NCBI GenBank assembly: GCA_030824255.1
Contig: JAVBYB010000535.1
Coordinates: forward strand, 1 to 12,586
DNA length: 12,586 nucleotides
Source: a bacterium
Lineage (GTDB): Bacteria; Pseudomonadota; Alphaproteobacteria; Caulobacterales; Hyphomonadaceae
Direction: 5' to 3'
Shown here: positions 1-7,228 of the stretch, one piece after another
How the letters are laid out: each line of letters begins with the position of its first letter
Position numbering within the stretch: position 1 is the first letter of the stretch
Notes under the pieces: generated by a model
Told to the model about the DNA's origin: nothing
Databases searched by the model: none
The model's input: only the letters and a program-made list of their open reading frames with translations
Translations under genes and position numbers: made by a program

Positions 1-1664
1 CGGAAGGCGGGGTGCTCGAAATAGCGGACCTTGCGGGCGCGGATGGGCGGCGAGCCGCCTGTCAGCACAAGCGCATCGGAGGCGGGCAACTGCATGACCT
101 CGCCCGGCGTCAGAAGCGGGCGCGGGACTTCCTGGCGCGACACCATGGTGTGTCCCAGCCAGGGCGCCATGCGCGAGCCGGCATAGTTCATCTGGGAGCG
201 GGTCTCGGTGGTCTGTCCAAGCATGTCGGAGATGCGCTTGGCCGTGCGCTCGTCATTGCAGGCGAAGGCCACGCGGATATGCGCATTGTCGAGGATGGAC
301 GAGTTCTCGCCGTAAGCCTGCGCAATCTGGTTGAGCGATTGCGCGACGAGACACGCCTTGATGCCGTAGCCGCGAATATAGGCGAGGGCGTGCTCGAAGA
401 AGTCGAGCTTCCCGAGCTGCGGAAACTCGTCGAGCATCAGGAGCACCCGGCGGCCCGCGCTCTGGTTGTTCAAGCCCCGGCTGGCGCCGGCGATCTCGGT
501 CAGGCGCTTGAGGATCTGGTTGAGGACCAGCCGCAGCAGCGCCTTGAGGCGCGAGATTTCTTCGGGCGGGATGACGAGATAGAGCGACACCGGGCGCGCG
601 CCCGTGATGATGTCCTCGATCGCGAAGTCGGACACCTCGGTCGCGCGCGCAAGGATGGGATCGCGATAGAGGGAGAGATAGCCCAGGGCCGTGGACACGA
701 CACCGGACCGTTCGGCCTCGGCCATGTCGAGAAGCTGGCGAGCGCCCGCGGCGACCACCGGATGCGGCGCTGCGTTCTTGATCGGGCTCGCCAGCATGGC
801 TTCGAGAAGATCGATGACCGGGCGGCCTGGATCGGCAAGAAGCTCCGCGACGCGCGCGAGCGATTTCCGCTGTTCGGCGTAGAGCGTCCACAGGATGACG
901 GCGACGAGGAGTTCGAACGCACGCAGCTGCCAGTGCGAGCGTTCCCGCAGCGAGCCTTCCGGGTCCACCAGCATGTCTGCGAGGATCTGCGTATCGCGCA
1001 CCTCGGCGTCGCCGCGGCGGATCTGCGTCAGGGGGTTGTAGCGATGGGCGCCGGCTTCGGTGGGTGCGAAGCGATAGACCGGACCGAAGGATGAGCGCAG
1101 GCCTGACGTGACCGACCAGTTCTCGCCCTTGAGGTCGAGCGCGACATAGGAATGCCGCCAGACCAGGCCCGTGGGCAGGGAGACGCCGACGCTCTTGCCT
1201 GTATTGGTCGGCGCCACCACCAGCACATGGTCGGCCCCGTCATGGCGCAGGATGGACTTGTCCCAGGCGCCCAAGATGACGCCGTCGCCCCGTGTCAGGT
1301 TGAGGCGTTTGACGTCACGCGTGGTCGCCCAACGGGCCGTGCCATATGTGTCCGCGTGTTTGGCCTCCCGCGAACGCCAGAGTGAGAAGCCAAACGCCGT
1401 TGCGACCGACAGGCCGATGCCGATGAGGAAGATCAGCGCGGCGGTCTCGAAGACCTCACGCGCATAGGCGTCGTACCAGTACCACCACAGGAGGAACTTC
1501 CACGGTGCGTAGAGCCTGATGTCGAACAGGATCGCATCGGGCGCGCCCAGCTGGGTCTGGTAGCCAAGCGCGTCGGCCGTCCATTGCGTGGCGGCCACCG
1601 CGCTCGCAAGGAAGGCGAGCAGCACGGCGACGATCTGACCCCAGTAAATCCGGCCCGCCCCCAT
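1..1664 (-). CDS. traG: Conjugal transfer coupling protein TraG (VirD4 family), 3' end cut by window
   Basis: Type IV coupling protein: an inner-membrane ATPase that docks the relaxase-DNA complex onto the conjugative type IV secretion channel. 554 codons are in the window; Ti and related TraG proteins have roughly 630-660, so about 100 C-terminal residues lie off the left edge. Visible in order: an N-terminal membrane segment (about 8-25), a second one (about 74-96), a Walker A motif APTNTGKS (151-158), the LKGENW stretch (178-183), a Walker B motif VLLMLDEF (407-414), and the AQSLNQI sensor-like stretch (441-447). TraG/VirD4 proteins often have Ala rather than Gly as the first Walker A residue, so that is not a defect. 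The N-terminus (WGQI, ATQWTA, LGAP) is typical of TraG from alphaproteobacterial integrative conjugative elements. The ATG at 1664 has an AGGAGGG ribosome binding site 5-6 bases upstream and overlaps the traF stop as TGATG, so the two are translationally coupled. Identification is secure; the element type (ICE or plasmid) is inferred. Confidence 0.97.
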   Translation of the reverse strand, partial: MGAGRIYWGQIVAVLLAFLASAVAATQWTADALGYQTQLGAPDAILFDIRLYAPWKFLLWWYWYDAYAREVFETAALIFLIGIGLSVATAFGFSLWRSREAKHADTYGTARWATTRDVKRLNLTRGDGVILGAWDKSILRHDGADHVLVVAPTNTGKSVGVSLPTGLVWRHSYVALDLKGENWSVTSGLRSSFGPVYRFAPTEAGAHRYNPLTQIRRGDAEVRDTQILADMLVDPEGSLRERSHWQLRAFELLVAVILWTLYAEQRKSLARVAELLADPGRPVIDLLEAMLASPIKNAAPHPVVAAGARQLLDMAEAERSGVVSTALGYLSLYRDPILARATEVSDFAIEDIITGARPVSLYLVIPPEEISRLKALLRLVLNQILKRLTEIAGASRGLNNQSAGRRVLLMLDEFPQLGKLDFFEHALAYIRGYGIKACLVAQSLNQIAQAYGENSSILDNAHIRVAFACNDERTAKRISDMLGQTTETRSQMNYAGSRMAPWLGHTMVSRQEVPRPLLTPGEVMQLPASDALVLTGGSPPIRARKVRYFEHPAF

Positions 1665-2251
1665 CACAGACCCTCCTGCGATGAGGGCAACGTGAAGATC
1701 GGGTGCGCGACGCCAACAACCTGACTGTCATCGACTGCCCCGAAGTAGCGGCTGTCGAACGAGGCAGGATGCGGCGCAAGCAGGAAGACCTCGCCCGGCA
1801 ACACGCCGCGGCATCCGCTCCAGACAGGAAGTGCGCGGCCATCATGCGCGCGAGGCCGCGCGATGGCGGCAACGGCGCCGTTGATGGTGATGATGTTGTT
1901 GTCGCGGCAGACGGTGTCGCCGGGCACGGCCGCGAGCTGCTTCAGCAGAAGATGGCCCGGTGGGAGAGCGCCGAAGGTTCGCAGGACATCGCGCGCGCGA
2001 CCTTCGGGGGCGATGACGAGCAGATCGTCTTTGACCGGCGCCGTTTGCTCGATGCTGTAGAGTCCGATCGGCACGCTCTCGGTGAAATTCCAGACGAGCC
2101 GGGGATGATGGGGGAGAAGGGAGAGGACGCCGAGGCAGGCGCCGACCGCCGTCAGCAGCAGGACGGCTCCTCGGCGCCGATGACGCGGCCCCAGCGCCGG
2201 TTCATGGGCGCCCGTGGTCTCTCCTGCACAATGACTCGCTGGCTTGTCCAC
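1664..2251 (-). CDS. traF: TraF-type S26 signal peptidase for conjugative pilin maturation
   Basis: 195-residue inner-membrane serine protease. In RP4 and Ti systems TraF matures and cyclises the TrbC pilin subunit. Visible: a basic N-terminus (RHRRR, 23-27), one membrane anchor (about 28-47), the catalytic Ser in TESVPIGLY (S59), the general-base Lys in LLLKQLAAVPGD (K104), and the C-terminal DSRYFG box (166-171) with a later GVAHP. These match the Ser/Lys dyad and conserved boxes of the S26 TraF branch, and the length is normal (about 180-200). The start is a GTG at 2251 preceded by AAGGGGG six bases upstream; no in-frame ATG fits the family N-terminus better. The stop overlaps the traG ATG by one base. 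In many alphaproteobacterial elements a transglycosylase, a DUF736 gene and a relaxase lie between traF and traG, so direct adjacency is a compact or rearranged variant. That comparison is from memory, not a search. Confidence 0.95.
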   Translation of the reverse strand: MDKPASHCAGETTGAHEPALGPRHRRRGAVLLLTAVGACLGVLSLLPHHPRLVWNFTESVPIGLYSIEQTAPVKDDLLVIAPEGRARDVLRTFGALPPGHLLLKQLAAVPGDTVCRDNNIITINGAVAAIARPRAHDGRALPVWSGCRGVLPGEVFLLAPHPASFDSRYFGAVDDSQVVGVAHPIFTLPSSQEGL

Positions 2252-2310
2252 GCGTGTCCCCCTTCACGGAGAACACTGCGCAAGACTGCTGCCGGTGCGG
2301 CGCCGAACAA

Positions 2311-2359
2311 AATTCGGAAATTGCGCGCGCTTTCGAATTGCGTTCCGGGTTAGCGGAAC
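2311..2359. promoter_or_regulatory. Two tandem dyads, possible operator upstream of traF
   Basis: The first dyad pairs AATTCGGAAA (2311-2320) with TTTCGAATT (2331-2339) around an alternating GCGCGCGC centre; pairing is complete apart from one bulged base. Three bases later GTTCCG (2342-2347) and CGGAAC (2354-2359) form a perfect 6-bp inverted repeat with a 6-base spacer. They lie 60-110 bases upstream of the traF GTG, where a transfer-operon operator would be expected. The binding protein is unknown; function is inferred from position and symmetry only. Confidence 0.3.
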
Positions 2360-2498
2360 TCAGTTCGGAAGGCGTCCCGCCGGATTTTGGCGCGCGCTTA
2401 TCCTGTACCGTTCTGGGCCGCAATAGGTCCTGACTGCCAGACAGATGCAGGTGTCGGCGGACGGCTATATCCGGTCTGGGAATGTTGTTCAGTGCACA

Positions 2499-2517
2499 GT
2501 GAAATTTGGCATTTCAC
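2499..2517. repeat. Perfect 7-bp inverted repeat (hairpin or protein-binding dyad)
   Basis: GTGAAAT (2499-2505) and ATTTCAC (2511-2517) are exact inverse complements around TTGGC. The dyad lies 70 bases beyond the stop of the gene ending at 2587. It has no adjacent T-run in either direction, so a rho-independent terminator is unlikely. A protein-binding site or a recombination-related hairpin is possible but not demonstrated. Confidence 0.3.
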
Positions 2518-2586
2518 CGAGTATGCAGCGAGTTCCAAAGTATAGCGCATCGGCACGGATCACTAGCCTGCTGAAAAGCTCGACGA

Positions 2587-3774
2587 CTAGTCATCGCTGG
2601 CGCTGATAGCGGCGAGCTTTTCGCTCAAACCGGGTCTTCCGGCGATTGCCGCACCCTTGGTGACAGCGTCTTCGAGGTTTGTCTTCTGCATCAGATAGGC
2701 AACGGCTTCTGCTTGGCCCAAGGCGCGGAATCGTCCTATCGCCTCGGCCAGCATGTCTTCGTAATGCTCGCCAAAGCGACGCAGTCGGCCGAGATCGAAC
2801 AGCGCGGCGAGGTCCGCCAGTTCTTCGAGGCTGAGCAATCCGATGATCTGCTTGTTCAAATCAGCCGCAGCGCGCTGCTCAAAATCAAGCCGATCAATCG
2901 CGTCATTGATCGTCACGACACGGGAGCCAGCCCAGCGTCGACGCGAAAGGGTGTTCCGCACTTTCCAAGCCGATATGGCCGCTATGGCGTTGTCATCGGA
3001 GAGGTATATCAGGTCTTTCTCTATCCCAACAAGGACACCGAGTTCGCGAGAGCCGACAATTGCGTCGATGGCGCGGGAGAACTGCTTCTTTGTGAGCGTA
3101 TAGCGGGCGCAGACGTCTGCCCTCTTCGTATTGAAGCTGTCATTCCGCCAAGAACTGCGTGGGCCCATGATCTTGGCGATGGCCGCGAGATCGCGCCGAG
3201 AACATTCGCGTGTGAACGTTTTTGCGAGACGTTCTTCGTCCATGTCGATCAATCGATCCACGAGTTCAGTGTTTGTTGCGGAAAGCCGTACCAAGCCCTC
3301 TCGTACATGCTTGATGTTCACCGTGGCATGGCGAGAAAGACTCATCACGCCGTCGCGATTGATCGAATACCTGAGTTCCTGACCATCCTGGTCGATGTTT
3401 GCGAGGCTATCGACATACTGTCGAAGCGCCTCGACGAGATCCCGCACGGCGAGATCTCCAACGCCTGCATCATGCAGGTGCGTCCAGTGAGACTTGATAT
3501 CGTGATTGGCGGGATGCGGTTGGGCAAGGGCGCCGCCCTGGTGTAAACGTTTGATGGCGAACTTAAGCACCAATTCAACTGCATGCCGCGCATTGTAGAG
3601 GATTGGGAGTATCAGGGTGTCGCGCCTGCCATAAAGCCGCCTGTCGAGGATCGCGTTTGCCAACTCCAGCGCCGCCTGCATGTAGCCATCGACATAGTTG
3701 AGCTCATCGCCTTGGCGTCCAACCAACGCGTTCCACTGGCCATCGCTGACCTCTTCAAAAAAAGGATCGGGCAT
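2587..3774 (-). CDS. Uncharacterised 395-residue protein with HEPN-like N-terminal signature
   Basis: Not confidently recognised. No signal peptide or membrane segment is visible, so it is likely cytoplasmic. Residues 55-75 contain NARHAVELVLK, followed by HDIKSHWTHLHD (91-102). The pattern RH-x-x-EL-x-LK plus a downstream H-x(2-3)-L/W is typical of HEPN-like helical domains in uncharacterised and defence-associated proteins. A clear RNase-type R-x4-H motif was not found, so activity is unproven. The middle (about 195-280) is charged, and the C-terminal third contains ELADLAALFDLGR followed by helical, Ala-rich sequence. The ATG at 3774 was chosen although its ribosome binding site is poor: the frame stays open to 4059, but that extension runs entirely across the Lrp-family gene and looks non-coding. 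It lies 50 bases downstream of the Lrp-family gene on the same strand and may be co-transcribed with it. Cargo of the neighbouring conjugative element is one possibility. Confidence 0.75.
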   Translation of the reverse strand: MPDPFFEEVSDGQWNALVGRQGDELNYVDGYMQAALELANAILDRRLYGRRDTLILPILYNARHAVELVLKFAIKRLHQGGALAQPHPANHDIKSHWTHLHDAGVGDLAVRDLVEALRQYVDSLANIDQDGQELRYSINRDGVMSLSRHATVNIKHVREGLVRLSATNTELVDRLIDMDEERLAKTFTRECSRRDLAAIAKIMGPRSSWRNDSFNTKRADVCARYTLTKKQFSRAIDAIVGSRELGVLVGIEKDLIYLSDDNAIAAISAWKVRNTLSRRRWAGSRVVTINDAIDRLDFEQRAAADLNKQIIGLLSLEELADLAALFDLGRLRRFGEHYEDMLAEAIGRFRALGQAEAVAYLMQKTNLEDAVTKGAAIAGRPGLSEKLAAISASDD

Positions 3775-3824
3775 GAAACTGGACCGCGCTGAGTTTGCCG
3801 AGCGGAGCGTATGCGGATTGGGAC

Positions 3825-4274
3825 CTACTTCAAAGGCTCGACAAGAATGGTGAAGCGCGCATGCGTGCTGTCGCTCCAGCGCTCCAGTTGCTCGCGGAAC
3901 GTCGTCCATGCGCCGAGGTCGCCAGTGGAAAACCGAACTACATAGTCGAACTGCCCTGCGACGCGATGCGCCTCGACGATCTCGGGTGTCGCTTTCAGAA
4001 GGCTTAGAAAATCCTCGGTAAGCTCCGGCGTTGGATGAACAAACCGAATGTCCGCCCATCCCTCAAGCCGAGCGCCGAGCCCCGATCGGGCGACGATTGC
4101 GCGATAACCGACGATGAAGCCGTACTGTTCGAGCCTTCTGACGCGCGCCAGGCAAGTGCTTGGCGCCACGCCAACCCGTTTGGCCAGGTCCTTGTTCTTG
4201 AGAGCGGCATCCTGCGCCAACAAGGAAAGGATCTGATGGTCGGTCTCGTCCAGGCGAATGCGAGCCCTGGCCAT
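3825..4274 (-). CDS. Lrp/AsnC-family transcriptional regulator
   Basis: 149 residues, the normal length for the family. An N-terminal helix-turn-helix begins LDETDHQIL (8-16) and continues through LKNKDLAKRVGVAPST to RVRRLEQYGFI (25-54). The C-terminal RAM (Lrp effector-binding) domain covers about 70-147, with the hallmark VAGQFDYVVRF (105-115). Family members form dimers to octamers, bind DNA and respond to amino acids or other small ligands; the ligand here cannot be told. The ATG at 4274 has a weak GGAG about 11 bases upstream and gives the expected start only 7 residues before the HTH. The next gene on the strand, 50 bases on, is the HEPN-like protein rather than an amino-acid transporter or enzyme, so its target is not the usual one or lies elsewhere. 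Confidence 0.95.
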   Translation of the reverse strand: MARARIRLDETDHQILSLLAQDAALKNKDLAKRVGVAPSTCLARVRRLEQYGFIVGYRAIVARSGLGARLEGWADIRFVHPTPELTEDFLSLLKATPEIVEAHRVAGQFDYVVRFSTGDLGAWTTFREQLERWSDSTHARFTILVEPLK

Positions 4275-4475
4275 GCGGTCAGACTCCGCAGGAGACCGGG
4301 GAGGGCTGCAGGCGGGCGCGAGCCGGCTTGTGCGGCTTAGTTTTGTGGAGCGGGGGTAGGGTGGAGGGTCGTTTTTGCAACTTATCTCGCGAGGCGGTGA
4401 CCCCCAACTCCTGAACCGCCTTGAATGCCGAAAGGGTCATGGGATCGCGGCCAACCGTCCGCGGCCATGGTCCAT

Positions 4476-4508
4476 GGCGCCGCCGCCGAAAGGCGGCGGC
4501 GCCCTTTT
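4476..4508 (+). terminator. Perfect 12-bp GC hairpin with GAAA loop and short T-run
   Basis: GGCGCCGCCGCC (4476-4487) pairs perfectly with GGCGGCGGCGCC (4492-4503) around a GAAA tetraloop, followed by CTTTT. That is the layout of a rho-independent terminator for plus-strand transcription, but no plus-strand gene lies upstream. On the minus strand it sits 61 bases after the gntR stop, without a T-run in that direction. It may end gntR mRNA as a structural 3' end, block antisense transcription, or end an unannotated small RNA. The stem is certain; terminator function is inferred. Confidence 0.5.
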
Positions 4509-4564
4509 CGAGAAACGGCGATCGACCTGAGGGCGCAACGCGCACGAATGCTAGAGCCACGGCA

Positions 4565-5185
4565 TCATCCCTGACTGATTGTCTCGGCCACAAGCCTGGC
4601 GAGGGCATCAACGCGTTCAATTCGAAGCCGGTGGTGGGTGCGCAGAAGCAGCTGAAGTCCGCTGATGTCGCGCGTGCGGAAGAGCACCGCTAGCGCCTCG
4701 GCTTCCTGGTCTGCGCCTGGAAACAGCTTTGGCTCGCACCGCCGGGCCACAAAGAGCCGGTCGTTGAGGGCGGCGACCTGGTCCGTGAGCTCCCCATTTC
4801 CCTGAGCCATGGCGATCTCACGCATGAGCGTGGTCACGTCATCGGGATAGATACCGTACGTGGCAAAGTCCCGGGACGGCGCAGATTTTGGCGTCGAGGC
4901 GATCTTGATTCGCTCGAGGCAGGCATCGATCAGCAAGCCTGCCAGGTCATAGAGGCTTTCAAGCCGCTGGGCCGAAGGTGTCGTGACGGCGTACCCATGA
5001 TGGGGGGCCAGATTCACAAGCCGCTCTGAACTCAGCCGCGCGAGCGCTTCGCGGACAGGCGTGACACTCATGCGCAGACGATCCCCAATTGCGCGGACGT
5101 CCAGCGGTCCGGCCGGAAGCGCGCCCTTGACGATGTCGTCTTTCAGCCGCTGGTAGGCGCGCTCGGCGGCCGACGGATCAGGCAT
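4565..5185 (-). CDS. GntR-family (FadR/FCD-like) transcriptional regulator
   Basis: 206 residues. The winged helix-turn-helix (about 9-72) is clear: AYQRLKDDIVKGALPAG, then VRAIGDRLRMSVTPVREALARLSSERLV and HHGYAV. The rest (about 78-200) is an all-helical effector domain of the FCD type. The usual Asp..Phe-His metal-binding pattern appears here as NDRLFVARR, lacking that His, although a late HH is kept, so metal binding may be lost or altered. The ATG at 5185 was chosen because GGAG precedes it by 9 bases and it starts just before the HTH; in-frame alternatives exist at 5278 (ATG) and 5320 (TTG). It is divergent from the ABC transporter gene, 270 bases between starts, so autoregulation and control of the exporter-receptor operon is a natural inference. 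GntR regulators do occur beside proteobacterial lasso-peptide genes; this is recalled, not searched. Confidence 0.93.
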   Translation of the reverse strand: MPDPSAAERAYQRLKDDIVKGALPAGPLDVRAIGDRLRMSVTPVREALARLSSERLVNLAPHHGYAVTTPSAQRLESLYDLAGLLIDACLERIKIASTPKSAPSRDFATYGIYPDDVTTLMREIAMAQGNGELTDQVAALNDRLFVARRCEPKLFPGADQEAEALAVLFRTRDISGLQLLLRTHHRLRIERVDALARLVAETISQG

Positions 5186-5455
5186 GACTATCGTCTCCGT
5201 GGTGCTTGCAGCAGCGCGTTCACCGCTCCTGCGGCCCCGGCGCAGCCCACGCACGTCAGACGGCCCGCATTTTTCCATGAATTCGCCCCCACGGTGAGGT
5301 TGGCACGTCCCTTTGTGCAAGTCGTCATCACTCCGGGGACGCCGCGCCGATCATTGTCCGCTAGGATTCGGTCCGGCGAACGTTGTGGGCCGCGGCAGCC
5401 TTGCTGAACGCGAGTGTTGCGGCGGTCCACACCTGACTGCTTTGGCGGAGGGATG

Positions 5456-7228
5456 ATGGCGGCGAGTCGCGTTCGCCTCATGTGGAAATTGCTTCGAACC
5501 GCCTCAGACGGTGTCGCTCGTTCGCGGCTTCTGATCGCCTGTTTCCTGTCGGTCATGAGCGGAGTGGTCGCTGCAGGTTCGCCCCTTGCGCTGAAGGAGT
5601 TGATTGATCGCCTGTCGGCGGGGCAGCCGGCCGAGATCGCGCTGCCGTTTGCCGGACTGTATGTGGTGGCGCTAGCCGCAGGGCGGATGATCGGCGAAGC
5701 GCAGGCCTTCGCGTTCTCGAGCGGGGATCAGCGCCTGCAGAGCCGGATGAGCGCGGCGGCGTTCCGACACCTTCTACGGCTGCCAGTCGATTTTCATCTT
5801 CGGCGGCCGCCGGGCGCTCTGGTGCAGGCCCATACGCTCGCGCTTCAGGGCGCTAGACTCTTTCTGTCGCATGCAGGGTTCACGCTTCTGCCTGCGCTGG
5901 TGCAGCTATCGATTATCCTGGTGGTGGTCGCAGGTCTCTTCAGCGCCGAGATCTGGCTGGTCGTCGTTACGACCATTCTCGGCTACGCTGTTGCGTTCGG
6001 CTGGAGCGTAAATCAACTGGGCGGGCCGACCCGTCTGGCGGTCTCCGCGCAGGTCGATGCCGCGGCGGTCTTCGGAGATGCTCTCACAAACATAGATGCG
6101 ATCAAGTCCGCCGCCGCCGAGGACAGGCTCACCACACGCTACGAGTCACTGCTCGGCCGCAGCGAACAGAGCTGGCGATCCTGCTTTGCGCTCCGCGTCA
6201 AAACGGGGTTGGCCGTTGCGGTTGTCTTCTCGCTCAGCATGTTCGCGATTGCCGTTCTCGGTGTTTCTGCGACGGCAGCGCGGGCGATCACGGTTGGCGA
6301 CCTCGTTCTTCTCACCACTTACATGTTGCAGATTGTCCAGCCGCTGGAATTGGCGGGTTTTGCGATGCGGGATCTCGCGCAGGGCGCCAACTACCTCGAC
6401 AAGTGGGCCGAGGTTGAACTCCTGCCAGAAGAGCAGGGCTTAGGGAGCGAAATGCCTCAGGCCATGCTACGACACCCGCCGGCTATCGCCTTCGAGAATG
6501 TCAGCTTTGCCTACGAGAAAGACCGGCCGGCCCTGGTCGATATTGATTTCACGCTGCCAGCCGGATCGCTCGTTGCGATTGTCGGGCCGTCTGGAGCCGG
6601 AAAGTCATCGCTGGTTCGCCTGATCCTCGGGCACTATCGGCCGGCGTCGGGGCGAGTGCTGGTCGACGGGGTCCCGGTCGCAGACCTTGACGTCCACGGC
6701 TTGCGACGGCGCGCCGCTGTCGTTGCCCAGGACACTCCGCTGTTCAATGACTCCCTGAGGAACAATCTTCTGTTTGCGCGGCCAGATGCCAGCGATGACG
6801 AGCTTCAGCGCGCGTTGGCTGTGGCGCGGCTGGACCATCTGGTTGCAGGGCTACCCGACGGCTTGGCAACTCAGGTTGGCGAACGCGGGCTGAGCCTGTC
6901 GGGCGGCGAGCGACAGCGGGTCGCGATAGCGCGCGCCGTCCTTCGGGACTCGCCGCTTCTTCTCCTGGACGAAGCGACGTCTGCGCTCGACGCCGAAACG
7001 GAGCGGGTTCTAAGCACTGACTTGCAGCATTTCGCCAAAGGCCGGACGGCACTGATCGTGACGCACAGGCTGGCGCTCGCATCGCGGGCGGAATTGATTC
7101 TCGTGCTGAACAGGGGACAAATCGTCGAACGCGGGACCCATTCCAGCCTGATCGCAAGCGGTGGGTTGTATTTCCGCCTCTGGCGGAGCCAATCTAGCGC
7201 CGGAGAGGAGGCAGTAGAATGCTCCTGA
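5456..7228 (+). CDS. ABC exporter, fused membrane and ATPase domains (candidate lasso-peptide exporter)
   Basis: 590-residue half-transporter of the MsbA/McjD type, working as a homodimer in the inner membrane to pump a substrate out. The N-terminal 310 residues carry about six hydrophobic segments. The ATPase domain follows, with Walker A GPSGAGKS (377-384), Q-loop Gln (about 425, VVAQDTPLF), ABC signature LSGGE (481-485), Walker B LLLLDE (501-506), D-loop SALD and H-loop His (about 537, LIVTHR). All catalytic motifs are intact. A frame-open GTG at 5414 is a poor start. Two adjacent ATGs (5453, 5456) follow GGAGG at 5447-5451, and the second has the better spacing. The substrate cannot be read from sequence; the downstream lasso receptor and isopeptidase genes make a lasso peptide the leading guess, with other peptides or lipids as alternatives. 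Its 3' end contains the ribosome binding site of the next ORF. Confidence 0.96.
   Translation: MAASRVRLMWKLLRTASDGVARSRLLIACFLSVMSGVVAAGSPLALKELIDRLSAGQPAEIALPFAGLYVVALAAGRMIGEAQAFAFSSGDQRLQSRMSAAAFRHLLRLPVDFHLRRPPGALVQAHTLALQGARLFLSHAGFTLLPALVQLSIILVVVAGLFSAEIWLVVVTTILGYAVAFGWSVNQLGGPTRLAVSAQVDAAAVFGDALTNIDAIKSAAAEDRLTTRYESLLGRSEQSWRSCFALRVKTGLAVAVVFSLSMFAIAVLGVSATAARAITVGDLVLLTTYMLQIVQPLELAGFAMRDLAQGANYLDKWAEVELLPEEQGLGSEMPQAMLRHPPAIAFENVSFAYEKDRPALVDIDFTLPAGSLVAIVGPSGAGKSSLVRLILGHYRPASGRVLVDGVPVADLDVHGLRRRAAVVAQDTPLFNDSLRNNLLFARPDASDDELQRALAVARLDHLVAGLPDGLATQVGERGLSLSGGERQRVAIARAVLRDSPLLLLDEATSALDAETERVLSTDLQHFAKGRTALIVTHRLALASRAELILVLNRGQIVERGTHSSLIASGGLYFRLWRSQSSAGEEAVECS

Larger units (their letters stand above)
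2252..2586. other. Gene-free 335-bp stretch upstream of traF, with dyads
   Basis: No credible coding region on either strand; the short ORFs here are antisense or out-of-frame readings. It should carry the traF-traG promoter (minus strand) and the 3' end of the unrecognised gene ending at 2587. Three inverted repeats stand out and are listed separately: 2311-2339, 2342-2359 and 2499-2517. The motif TTCGGAA occurs twice (about 2313 and 2364). No consensus promoter, oriT nick site or att core could be recognised by eye. Confidence 0.6.

Noticed and set aside
12..1094. 360-residue plus-strand open frame
   Set aside because: It is antisense to traG, whose minus-strand reading shows full coupling-protein motifs; long antisense frames are common in GC-rich DNA.
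1703..2353. 216-residue plus-strand open frame
   Set aside because: It is antisense to traF, which has intact catalytic motifs; no domain character was seen.
2713..3546. 277-residue plus-strand open frame
   Set aside because: Antisense to the HEPN-like gene, with no plausible start signal and no recognisable motifs; the minus frame reads as a normal soluble helical protein.
3775..4059. N-terminal extension of the HEPN-like protein to a start at 4059
   Set aside because: The extension overlaps the well-supported Lrp/AsnC gene on the same strand in another frame and its sequence is Arg/Ser-rich with no domain character; the ATG at 3774 is preferred.
4279..4620. 113-residue minus-strand open frame between gntR and the Lrp-type gene
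   Set aside because: It overlaps the gntR 3' end and reads through the GC hairpin as a run of Arg codons; the composition looks non-coding, although a degraded remnant cannot be excluded.
5188..5328. 46-residue minus-strand ORF ending three bases before the gntR ATG, considered as a leader peptide or small precursor
   Set aside because: The GGAG lies only two bases before its ATG, no lasso-type leader/core pattern is present, and it competes with in-frame upstream gntR starts; support is too thin.
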